A stretch of DNA of 41,700 nt from positions 1 to 41,700 of the forward strand of contig CAMBOI010000027.1 of assembly GCA_945869265.1 (NCBI GenBank), in the 5' to 3' direction. A program made the position numbers and the translations under genes. The DNA is from an uncultured Prevotella sp. (GTDB taxonomy: Bacteria; Bacteroidota; Bacteroidia; Bacteroidales; Bacteroidaceae). This document shows positions 27,459 to 33,996 of the stretch, in pieces. The notes below the pieces were generated by a model. The model worked only from the letters and a program-made list of their open reading frames with translations. It was not told the DNA's origin and did no database searches. The first letter of the stretch is position 1. Each line of letters starts with the position of its first letter.

Positions 27459-27698
27459 ATGACAACAGCGATATTAAATAATGGAAGTTGTTATTCGATA
27501 CCAGAATACGACGTTGAATTCTTCAGGGCTATTGCCAAGAAAATGGGGTGGATAGCTACTCCTATTACTGACAAGACAGATTCTAAGAGATTGTGGGTTG
27601 ACCAGTTTGCCGGCAAATGGCAAGACAGTCGCTCTACAGAAGAAATAATAGAAGACATTCACAAAGCAAGAACACCAAATGATGAGATAGTGTTATGA
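27459..27698 (+). CDS. Antitoxin-like protein, probably orphaned
   Basis: From ATG 27459 the product has 79 residues. Its C-terminal half (VDQFAGKWQDSRSTEEIIED, then ARTPNDEIVL) resembles the toxin-binding tails of VapB-like antitoxins. The stop overlaps an ATG (ATGA) that opens an 8-codon frame, MRGYLINN, before a stop. PIN-domain toxins typically begin near YLIDTN, so this may be the remnant of a VapC-like toxin start. The toxin reading is inference from the position and four shared residues. A type B 34-residue peptide gene follows in the same cassette. Confidence 0.68.
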   Translation: MTTAILNNGSCYSIPEYDVEFFRAIAKKMGWIATPITDKTDSKRLWVDQFAGKWQDSRSTEEIIEDIHKARTPNDEIVL

Positions 27699-27721
27699 GA
27701 GGCTACCTAATTAATAACTAA
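27695..27721 (+). pseudogene. Possible vestige of a VapC-like toxin start
   Basis: ATG 27695 overlaps the antitoxin-like stop and opens M-R-G-Y-L-I-N-N, then a stop. The YLI-N pattern matches the usual first strand of PIN toxins (YLIDTN), but nothing else of a toxin remains. Weak evidence. Confidence 0.25.
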
Positions 27722-27735
27722 ATAAAAAAACGCAT

Positions 27736-27840
27736 ATGGGAGCTATAGTAATGTTTATTTTCATTGACATTGTATGTGTCGCTTCATTGTTCTATCTTTG
27801 GAAAGAACGACGTGACAGACAAAGAAAAGTTCGTTTATAA
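27736..27840 (+). CDS. 34-residue single-span membrane peptide (type B), copy 2
   Basis: Nearly identical to the peptide at 25257: MGAIVMFIFIDIVCVASLFY followed by the basic tail KERRDRQRKVRL. It lies after an antitoxin-like gene, whereas copy 1 lies after a DUF6722-like gene, so the peptide-plus-terminator module seems to move as a unit. No known function. Confidence 0.7.
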   Translation: MGAIVMFIFIDIVCVASLFYLWKERRDRQRKVRL

Positions 27841-27880
27841 GACGAAATGACTCTAATCTGAAAAATAAAAAGAAATTTCT

Positions 27881-27913
27881 CGTCCCGCAGGGTTGATGCC
27901 CTGCGGGATGTAT
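27881..27913 (+). terminator. Shared cassette terminator, copy 4
   Basis: CGTCCCGCAGGG pairs with CCCTGCGGGATG around TTGATG. The T run is weaker than in other copies. On the minus strand it would also stop transcription arriving from the invertible promoter. Confidence 0.75.
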
Positions 27914-27923
27914 TTATGCGTAT

Positions 27924-27955
27924 GCCTCTGGGGGCGTGGGCGTCTCGCCCGCGGC
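27924..27955. repeat. REP-like GC-rich hairpin
   Basis: GCCTCTGGGGGCGTGGGCGT followed by CTCGCCCGCGGC forms a hairpin around GTGGGCG-TCT-CGCCCGC. It is related to both arms of the larger inverted repeat at 32081-32168. The rest of the spacer to 28025 shows nothing further. Confidence 0.7.
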
Positions 27956-28025
27956 TGACGTTTATGATAAACAATGTATTATATGGCAATTTTTAGTTAT
28001 TGAGAGCGTCCAAATCTTAATGATT

Positions 28026-28062
28026 TTCTTAACTCCCGTGCAGGAGTTATTAAGTGTAAGGG
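28026..28062 (+). repeat. Left 37-bp inverted repeat of the invertible promoter segment
   Basis: This is an exact 37-bp inverted copy of 29183-29219. It contains the palindromic core AACTCC-CGTGCA-GGAGTT, two recombinase half sites around a 6-bp centre, as expected for a tyrosine-recombinase crossover site. The 1,120 bp between the repeats contain the recombinase gene and an outward promoter. Confidence 0.9.
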
Positions 28063-28080
28063 TTGATGTTTTTAGTGCTG

Positions 28081-28109
28081 CAAAAGTAGTATATTTATTT
28101 TAAATTCAA
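28081..28109 (-). promoter_or_regulatory. Outward promoter inside the invertible segment (currently facing left)
   Basis: On the minus strand: -33 TTG (28109-28107), 18-bp spacer, -7 TACTTTTG (28088-28081), a good TAnnTTTG match. It reads across the left inverted repeat, away from the fimbrial genes. After inversion between the 37-bp repeats the -7 box would lie at 29157-29164, pointing right, with a leader of about 93 nt to the DUF3868 start. The ON/OFF role is inferred. Confidence 0.75.
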
Positions 28110-28147
28110 TGAATATAATCAACCTAACTTGCCATTTTTAACATTAT

Positions 28148-29083
28148 TTATATAAAAATACCCTTAAATCTACTCAAAACTATACTATTTGCCTCCGCGA
28201 CCTTGTCATCGTCGGGTCCCTTGATGTAGGTGAGAGTAGTGAATGTTTGGGTGTGTCCCAATGCCTTTGAGATAACAGGCAGCTTGACGTCTTCCTGATA
28301 GGCGTATGATGCCCATGAATGACGAATGACGTAGGACGTGACGGCGGGAATGCCCAATTTCTTGCAGATCTTCTTGAGTAGGTAATTGTATCTTACGAGC
28401 GAGCGGTGGGCCTGGCATGAGAAGTTGTCGCCCACGTCGTTAATAATCGGGAACAGGTATCTGCCATTGGATTTGGCCTTATACTTATTTATTAATGTAG
28501 CCAATTCCTTTTTCATGCTGACGTGCACCGTTACTCCCGTCTTATGACGTCTATATTCAAAATAGCCGTTCTTGATGTCTCTGATCTTCAGATTGGCGAT
28601 ATCCACGAATGGCATTCCCATAGCAAGGAACTGGAACCTGGCGATGTCAATTACTAATTCCTCTTTCTCGTTTCGTGCCTTATATGAAAGCAATTTCATG
28701 AGGTCTTCCTCCCTGATTGCCTTCTTCTTGGTAGGACTCATCTTGGTTTTTACGCCATAGAAGAGATAGCCAAAGTCTTTCTCGCCCTTGAAGTATTCAT
28801 TGAGTATAGCTCTCAGCTTCTTCATGTAGCAAGCTACGGTGTTGTCGGCAATGCCGTTGGCTGTTAGCCACTCAGAGAAATCCTGGAGTAGTGACGGCGT
28901 TAACTCATCTATAGGTATATCCTTGTGCCCAAGGAATTCCTCGAGGTTATTAACTGCTGTCCGATAATTACGTTGTGTACTGACAGACTTTTTAATTGCT
29001 TTAGCGTAGGCTGCTTCGACGACCATGCTAAAGAGTACTTGGTTTACTGACAATTGTCTATGAGGATTAAGTGTATTGCCCAT
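28148..29083 (-). CDS. Tyrosine recombinase (predicted DNA invertase)
   Basis: This 311-residue site-specific recombinase has an N-terminal SAM-like core-binding domain (about 10-110) and a C-terminal catalytic domain. Visible catalytic-type residues are Arg254 in YVIRHSWA, His277 in ALGHT and the nucleophile Tyr286 in TLTYIKG. The usual first arginine near GMPFVDIA (about 155) is replaced (AMGM), as in some Bacteroidales invertases. A strong AGGAGGT site precedes ATG 29083. The gene lies inside its own pair of 37-bp inverted repeats next to a fimbrial locus, the arrangement of phase-variation invertases. Autoregulation is suggested by a palindrome over its promoter. Confidence 0.9.
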   Translation of the reverse strand: MGNTLNPHRQLSVNQVLFSMVVEAAYAKAIKKSVSTQRNYRTAVNNLEEFLGHKDIPIDELTPSLLQDFSEWLTANGIADNTVACYMKKLRAILNEYFKGEKDFGYLFYGVKTKMSPTKKKAIREEDLMKLLSYKARNEKEELVIDIARFQFLAMGMPFVDIANLKIRDIKNGYFEYRRHKTGVTVHVSMKKELATLINKYKAKSNGRYLFPIINDVGDNFSCQAHRSLVRYNYLLKKICKKLGIPAVTSYVIRHSWASYAYQEDVKLPVISKALGHTQTFTTLTYIKGPDDDKVAEANSIVLSRFKGIFI

Positions 29084-29106
29084 GGTTTACCTCCTATTTT
29101 TTTTGG

Positions 29107-29142
29107 TTTATATTATTGCTGCAAAGATAGCAATAATATAAA
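29107..29142 (-). promoter_or_regulatory. Recombinase promoter covered by a 14-bp-arm palindrome
   Basis: The minus-strand -7 box TATCTTTG (29129-29122) lies in the centre of a perfect inverted repeat, TTTATATTATTGCT (29107-29120) and AGCAATAATATAAA (29129-29142). Such a site could be an operator or a leader hairpin. The -33 box is weak. Confidence 0.65.
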
Positions 29143-29182
29143 TAAGGTGGTACATTTTGGGCAAAAAAGTGCAAAAAAAAAT

Positions 29183-29219
29183 CCCTTACACTTAATAACT
29201 CCTGCACGGGAGTTAAGAA
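29183..29219 (-). repeat. Right 37-bp inverted repeat of the invertible promoter segment
   Basis: This is the exact reverse complement of 28026-28062, ending 44 bp before the start of the DUF3868 gene. No rightward TAnnTTTG promoter is seen between the recombinase gene and 29264 in the present orientation. Confidence 0.9.
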
Positions 29220-29263
29220 TTGGGGAAACGATGCAAAAAAGAAACAAATATTTGTGATAGACA

Positions 29264-30721
29264 ATGAAGAATAAAAAACTACTTGCCGCATTGATGGCGC
29301 TGCTGCTGCCGATAGCAGTGATGGCGCAGACGGCATTCAAGGGCCAGCTCCGCATAAGCAATGAGCGCATCAGCGTTCAGGGCGAGCTGCTCCGCGTGCA
29401 GCTCCGCGTGAGCTATGACGACAACGTGCTCAACCATGGCGAGACGCTCAACGTCACGCCCGTGCTCAAAAGCGGCTACCGCTTCCAGCGACTCTCGTCG
29501 GTGGTTGTCAACTCCAAGAACCCCAAGAGTGCGGGCATGCAGCGTGCCAGCATAGCCGTGGTGGCTCTCAATAGTCGCAGTGGCGAGCACTACTTCGACT
29601 ACGACACCACCGTGCCCTTCGCCGAGTGGATGCGCGAGGCATCACTCTTCATCGAGAGCGAGGAGACCAGCGGCGGCCGCAGCCATCTTTATGAGGACAA
29701 ACTGTTCGACCGCCTCGTCATCCGCAATAGTCCGCAGTCCACCTCCGACACCAAGCAGCTCGGCAACCCCATCCTCGGCACAGCCGCCAAGGTGGAGTGG
29801 GTGCAGTTTATCGAGCCCTCGGTGGAGTCCGACCTCCAGCTCACTTTCCGCGGCACCATACCCCTTGCCGACAATCGCAAGATAGGCGCCATGAACACCC
29901 GCCGTTTCAACGAGCAGGTGTTTGCCATCATGAACAAGGAGCTCGAAAAGCAGCTCCAGGTGCAGGGCACCACCATCAGCCATATCGACATCAAGGGCTA
30001 TGGTGCGCCCATCGGCAATTTCTATACCAACGAGACGCGCAGCAGCGCCCGTGCCCTCGCCCTGAAGAACTACCTCCTCACCGAGGCGTCGCTGGGCATC
30101 AACTCCGTAAGCGTCACGTGGATAGCCGAGGATTGGGACAGCATAGCCTCGCTTGTCGATCAGAGCGACATGCGCCTGCGTGCCGCCGCCCTCGACATCA
30201 TCCGTTCGGTGGATGTGGCTAAGGGGCGCGAGGCAGAGTTGCGCAATCTCGGTTCGGGCGGCCCCTATTCTCAGATGGAGCATTACATCTTCCCCAAGGT
30301 GTGCCGCATCGAGTATGTGGCAAAGCTCAGCCGTTCCACCGCCGACCCCAAGGGTGGGCGCCTTCTCATGGGCAGTGCGCCCAAGGCGATGAACCTTGCC
30401 GACCTGTATGCCACGGCTCGCAACTTCACCGTCGGTTCGCGCGAGTTCAACGACATCGTCGATCTCTCCGCCCGTCTTTTTCCCGACAATGCCGAGGCGA
30501 ACATCGACGCCGCGGGCGTTGCCCTGTTGCGTGGCGACATAGCCAAGGCCGAGGCATATCTCAAGCCGTGGACCACCGACACCCGGGCTTACAACAACCT
30601 CGGTGTGTATTACCTTCTCAGTGGCAATCTTGCCAAGGCCGAGGTCTATCTCTCCATGGCCGATGCCCTTGGCATTCCCTCAGCCTCCAAGGCTCTTGAA
30701 TATCTCAGAAATATTAAATAA
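29264..30721 (+). CDS. DUF3868 / OmpA-like / TPR fimbrial assembly protein
   Basis: This 485-residue exported protein has a signal peptide of about 21 residues (AVMA/QTAF) and an N-terminal DUF3868-type domain (about 25-170). An OmpA-C-like region (about 190-330; IDIKGYGAP, SSARALALKNYL) and two or three TPR-like helices at the end (ANIDAAGVALLRGD, YNNLGVYYLLSGNLAKAEVY) follow. DUF3868 proteins are encoded with DUF3575, DUF5119 and fimbrillins in Bacteroidales Mfa/Fim-type loci and probably help anchor or assemble fimbriae. It is the first gene after the right inverted repeat and should be the first gene transcribed when the promoter segment is inverted. Confidence 0.82.
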   Translation: MKNKKLLAALMALLLPIAVMAQTAFKGQLRISNERISVQGELLRVQLRVSYDDNVLNHGETLNVTPVLKSGYRFQRLSSVVVNSKNPKSAGMQRASIAVVALNSRSGEHYFDYDTTVPFAEWMREASLFIESEETSGGRSHLYEDKLFDRLVIRNSPQSTSDTKQLGNPILGTAAKVEWVQFIEPSVESDLQLTFRGTIPLADNRKIGAMNTRRFNEQVFAIMNKELEKQLQVQGTTISHIDIKGYGAPIGNFYTNETRSSARALALKNYLLTEASLGINSVSVTWIAEDWDSIASLVDQSDMRLRAAALDIIRSVDVAKGREAELRNLGSGGPYSQMEHYIFPKVCRIEYVAKLSRSTADPKGGRLLMGSAPKAMNLADLYATARNFTVGSREFNDIVDLSARLFPDNAEANIDAAGVALLRGDIAKAEAYLKPWTTDTRAYNNLGVYYLLSGNLAKAEVYLSMADALGIPSASKALEYLRNIK

Positions 30722-30745
30722 CTAATTTTTAAAAATGTAAATTAT

Positions 30746-31786
30746 ATGAAAGCAACAAAAATTATCTCCGCATGCGCAGTGCTGGTCGCATTAGCGTCGT
30801 GCTCCAATGACCATGTCATATCTCAGCCCGGCGCTGAGGATACCCCCATCCACATACAGGCCAACGTCGGAGCAGTGACGACGAAGGCGGCAAGTAATAT
30901 ACAAGAAAGTCAGTTTGAGGAAAATGAGAACATTGGTATTTTCTTGAGGGAACATCTAAAAACAGGAGAGACATCTATAAAAAGTTATACATTGCCATTA
31001 TTAGGTGTTACAAAGAAATATAGTAATGATATGATGATAGATTTGTCTACTACTGAGTATTATCCATCAAATGGTCATGGTGTAGATTGTCTTGCAATTT
31101 ATCCTATGCAATTTAATACATCAAATATTGACCATAATACAACTTCTTTTTCTGTGCAAGATGATCAGAGTTCCGATGTTAATTATAAGGCTAGCGACTT
31201 GATGTTTGCATATAAAAAAGAAACTAAGAATGCAGACAAACTACCAATAAAATTGACTTTTGAACATTTACTTTCCAAAATCATTATTGTATTAAAGGTA
31301 GATGGTAGTGTTGATAAGAGTGTATTAAATGAGGCATATATAGAATTGTCTGGTTTAAAAAAGACTATTGGAATTAATGTTAGTGATATGACCCAAGTAT
31401 CAGGTTCGGCTTCTTCTGAATCAACAGATGCTTCAGTGAGTCTAAATACATCTATTTTACAAGATGACGCAACGATAACATTTGGTAAACAAACAAAGTC
31501 ATCATCCGACGACACACAAACAGAAGAAGCTGCTGTGATTATTGTTCCGCAAAATATTCCTCTAAATACAGAATTTATTAAAGTTAAATTGAGCAATGAT
31601 AATGGAAGTAGTTTTTATACCACTTATACATATAAAGTAACTGATCCCGCAGGGTTGACTTTTGCAGAAAAAACAGCTTACAAATATACAATTACTCTTA
31701 AGGCTGGTAGTATATCTGTTCAGAGTGTACAAATTACTCCATGGACACACGCATCAGATGGCTCTGGCGATGCCAACCTCGATTAA
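30746..31786 (+). CDS. Fimbrillin-family lipoprotein 1
   Basis: This 346-residue product has a lipoprotein signal (LVALASC) and a two-domain beta-rich fimbrillin pattern: an NIGIFLRE-type strand near residue 60, LTFEHLLSKI near 170 and ITLKAGSISVQSVQITPW at the C-terminus, hallmarks of Mfa/FimA-like pilins. In this family the lipid-anchored precursor is cleaved by gingipain-like proteases and polymerises by donor strand exchange. The first 150 nt match neighbouring GC-rich genes, but the rest is clearly AT-rich, suggesting replacement of the mature part by recombination. It could be a shaft or minor pilin. Confidence 0.82.
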   Translation: MKATKIISACAVLVALASCSNDHVISQPGAEDTPIHIQANVGAVTTKAASNIQESQFEENENIGIFLREHLKTGETSIKSYTLPLLGVTKKYSNDMMIDLSTTEYYPSNGHGVDCLAIYPMQFNTSNIDHNTTSFSVQDDQSSDVNYKASDLMFAYKKETKNADKLPIKLTFEHLLSKIIIVLKVDGSVDKSVLNEAYIELSGLKKTIGINVSDMTQVSGSASSESTDASVSLNTSILQDDATITFGKQTKSSSDDTQTEEAAVIIVPQNIPLNTEFIKVKLSNDNGSSFYTTYTYKVTDPAGLTFAEKTAYKYTITLKAGSISVQSVQITPWTHASDGSGDANLD

Positions 31787-31809
31787 TAACCCTTTAAAAG
31801 AATAACGCT

Positions 31810-32070
31810 ATGACAGAGCAAGAGAAAAAAGATTTTATCTTTAAGCAAGATATTTCTTTATTATATGATATAGCGAAATATAGTGCCACAGTGTGCTTAG
31901 GATTTTTGATTTATTCTTTTATGGAGGATAAACTCGAAGTTCGTGAATATGCTATATATGTAGCTCTATTATTTGCGTTCTTAGTACTTGTAGGATGTCG
32001 TGCTCGTCATCTAAATATAAATTATAAATGCACGCCCGAGAAAAAGGATCGGGACGAAAAAGATACTTAG
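31810..32070 (+). CDS. Small two-span membrane protein in the fimbrial locus
   Basis: The product has 86 residues, with hydrophobic segments at about 23-41 and 47-66 and a Lys/Asp-rich tail (KKDRDEKD). The region LYDIAKYSATV faintly resembles the DUF6722-like protein at 25035. It starts 23 bp after the fimbrillin stop. I do not recognise a function; it is not a usual member of fimbrial loci. Confidence 0.6.
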   Translation: MTEQEKKDFIFKQDISLLYDIAKYSATVCLGFLIYSFMEDKLEVREYAIYVALLFAFLVLVGCRARHLNINYKCTPEKKDRDEKDT

Positions 32071-32080
32071 CACTGCGGAT

Positions 32081-32168
32081 GCCTCTGGGAGCGCAGGCGT
32101 CTCGCCTGCGGCCATCTCGGTTTTGGCTGCGCATGAGCCGCGGGCGATACGCCCGCGCTCCCAGAGGC
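32081..32168. repeat. Large REP-like inverted repeat
   Basis: Two 32-nt arms (32081-32112 and 32137-32168) match as inverted copies with three differences, around a 24-nt loop. Each arm can itself fold (GCAGGCG-TCT-CGCCTGC and GCGGGCG-ATA-CGCCCGC). In RNA this would be a very stable double hairpin in the middle of the fimbrial operon. Confidence 0.85.
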
Positions 32169-32184
32169 TGCGCGTGGTTTTGGT

Positions 32185-32345
32185 TGACCACAGATTATCA
32201 CAGATTGACACAGATTATGAGCCAAAGGCTCGGAATGGATTGATGATTGATTATTGATTATTGATTGATGATGTAAATCTGTGATAATCATAATATCTTT
32301 AGATATTAAAATAATCTGTGTCAATCTGTGATAATCTGTGGATAA
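32185..32345. repeat. Y-type CACAGATT / ATCTGTG repeats
   Basis: Spacer with CACAGATTATCACAGATTG units and GAGCC-AAA-GGCTC, then the complementary ATCTGTGATAATC units. The opposed orientation allows a long stem. No promoter is seen before 32361. Confidence 0.75.
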
Positions 32346-32360
32346 AAAAAGAAAAAGACT

Positions 32361-33335
32361 ATGATGAAGAAAAGACATATATTGCATTGGGCAATGGGCG
32401 TGATGATGACGCCGTTGCTTGGCTCCTGCGCTGCCGACGATGTGGTCGGCGACGCGGGTAGGGAGGGATGTGATATAATCTTAGGTCAGCCCATGACTGT
32501 GACATCTGCGACAAGATCCGCGGATGGCAGAAATTCATCTAATCAATTTGAACAAGACGAAATCGTTTGGCTGTGGGCTAATAAATCTGGCGGCTCTGAA
32601 TACATCAAGGCATGGCAGCTGACTGCAAAAAGCGGTGGTAGCCTTATCGGCTCACCACAATACTGGCCCAGCGATGGCTCACATCTCGATGTCTATGCTC
32701 TTCATGGAAACTTTGAAAACTCTCAAATAAGGGAAGACGCCACATTCTGGTCATCTCTTACATCGTTGACACATACAGTGGCATCCGACCAATCATCGGA
32801 CGAAAAAAAGCGTTTGTCCGACCTGCTATATTCTCAAACTTTGTCAGTTGCACCTAATAACACGGTGCAACTGACCTTCGACCATGAATTGTCGAAAATA
32901 TGCATTGTATTGCAGAAACATTCAGATTCCGGAATACAGGAAGATGATTTGAAAAAAGCAACGGTTCAAGTAAGTGATATTTATCCAGAAGTAACATACA
33001 ATACAAGTACAAGAGCTGTCACCCCATCAGGAACTCCCACTACCATCACTCTTGGACAGGAATCCTCAGGTAGTACTACTTATGAGGCTATTGTGCCTTC
33101 TGGTGTGACGGTTGCGCCTCAAGTCAAGATTACGTTGAATAATTTTCCAGAAACGGACAAAACAAGGACGTTCTCGTGCACTCTGATGAGTAGTGTGACC
33201 TTTGCAAAAGGCAAGAAATACACGTTTACTCTGACTCTGCATAATAATATTGTAGTGAGTTCGCCTACGATTGGAGGCTGGACAGATGAAACAACGAATA
33301 TGACAATTCCGCAGGCCCCTGTCGAATCGAGTTGA
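32361..33335 (+). CDS. Fimbrillin-family lipoprotein 2
   Basis: This 324-residue lipoprotein has the lipobox LLGSC (Cys23). The mature part has fimbrillin features: FEQDEIVWLWANK, YWPSDGSHLDVYALHG, VQLTFDHELSKICIVLQ and KGKKYTFTLTL near the end, then a short Pro-rich tail. The first 71 nt are identical but for one base to those of the 908-residue gene at 33997, so the leader was duplicated or converted. It is probably a minor fimbrial subunit positioned before the diversified adhesin. Confidence 0.8.
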   Translation: MMKKRHILHWAMGVMMTPLLGSCAADDVVGDAGREGCDIILGQPMTVTSATRSADGRNSSNQFEQDEIVWLWANKSGGSEYIKAWQLTAKSGGSLIGSPQYWPSDGSHLDVYALHGNFENSQIREDATFWSSLTSLTHTVASDQSSDEKKRLSDLLYSQTLSVAPNNTVQLTFDHELSKICIVLQKHSDSGIQEDDLKKATVQVSDIYPEVTYNTSTRAVTPSGTPTTITLGQESSGSTTYEAIVPSGVTVAPQVKITLNNFPETDKTRTFSCTLMSSVTFAKGKKYTFTLTLHNNIVVSSPTIGGWTDETTNMTIPQAPVESS

Positions 33336-33339
33336 TGAT

Positions 33340-33960
33340 GTCAATCTGTGATAATCAAAATATCTTTGATATTTAAAATCTGTGCTAATCTGTGCTAATC
33401 TGTGGACAAAAGAGAAGTCAGTGGCCTGCGCATGGTTTTATAGACCACAGATTCTCACAGATTTCCACAGATTAAGAGCCAAAGGCTCTGAAAGATTGAA
33501 AGATTGAAAAATTGAAATATTGAAAGATTTTTAGGCACGGATGGACGCGGCTTTTAAAAAAGACACGGCTAGGCTGCGCGATGGGAATGGCTTAATTTGC
33601 ATTTAAGCTATACTAAAGTATAGACACGGCTCGTTAACGCAGAGCAAACTAAGCCGTGAACTTGCGAAGCAAGCCGTAATCACGAAGTGCCGTGGATAAA
33701 CAATCAATGCGGAGCTAAAGCCGTGTCTTTTAAAAAAAGCCGTGGATTTCCGTGCCAAAAATAAAAATCTGTGCAAATCTGTGGACAAAAAGAACTCAGA
33801 CCACAGATGAGTTTTTATAGACCACAGATGGTTTTTATAGACCACAGATTAACACAGATTGGCACAGATTAAGAGCCGAAGGCTCTGATTATTATTGATT
33901 AATGATTATTGATTGATGATGATAATCTGTGCAAATCTGTGGACAAAAGAGAGTTAATAA
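33340..33960. repeat. Composite intergenic repeat Y-Z-X-Y inside the fimbrial locus
   Basis: No gene or clear promoter is seen in this 660-bp spacer. Block Y is at about 33340-33490 (with AGAGCC-AAA-GGCTCT), ATTGAAAGATTGA units follow, then block Z (33531-33650), a diverged X (33651-33775) and a second Y (33775-33950). The copies match those at 24353-24950 and 41395-41700. Confidence 0.85.
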
Positions 33961-33996
33961 AAGATGAGAATAGAATAGAAAAAGAAGAATATTATT

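Noticed and set aside
23654..27913. Cassette array considered as an integron
   Set aside because: No integron integrase and no attC-like sites with the expected core sequences; the nearby recombinase fits a DNA invertase bounded by its own inverted repeats.
28148..29083. Recombinase considered as a phage or conjugative-element integrase
   Set aside because: No tRNA attachment site, phage or conjugation genes; perfect inverted rather than direct repeats flank it, and it adjoins a fimbrial locus.
29147..29165. TACATTTTG near 29151 as a rightward promoter for the fimbrial genes in the present orientation
   Set aside because: It has three rather than two bases between TA and TTTG and no -33 element at the right distance.
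29642..30283. Minus-strand ORF of 213 codons opposite the DUF3868 gene
   Set aside because: Produced by GC-rich codon bias on the opposite strand; composition is low-complexity and no start signals are seen.
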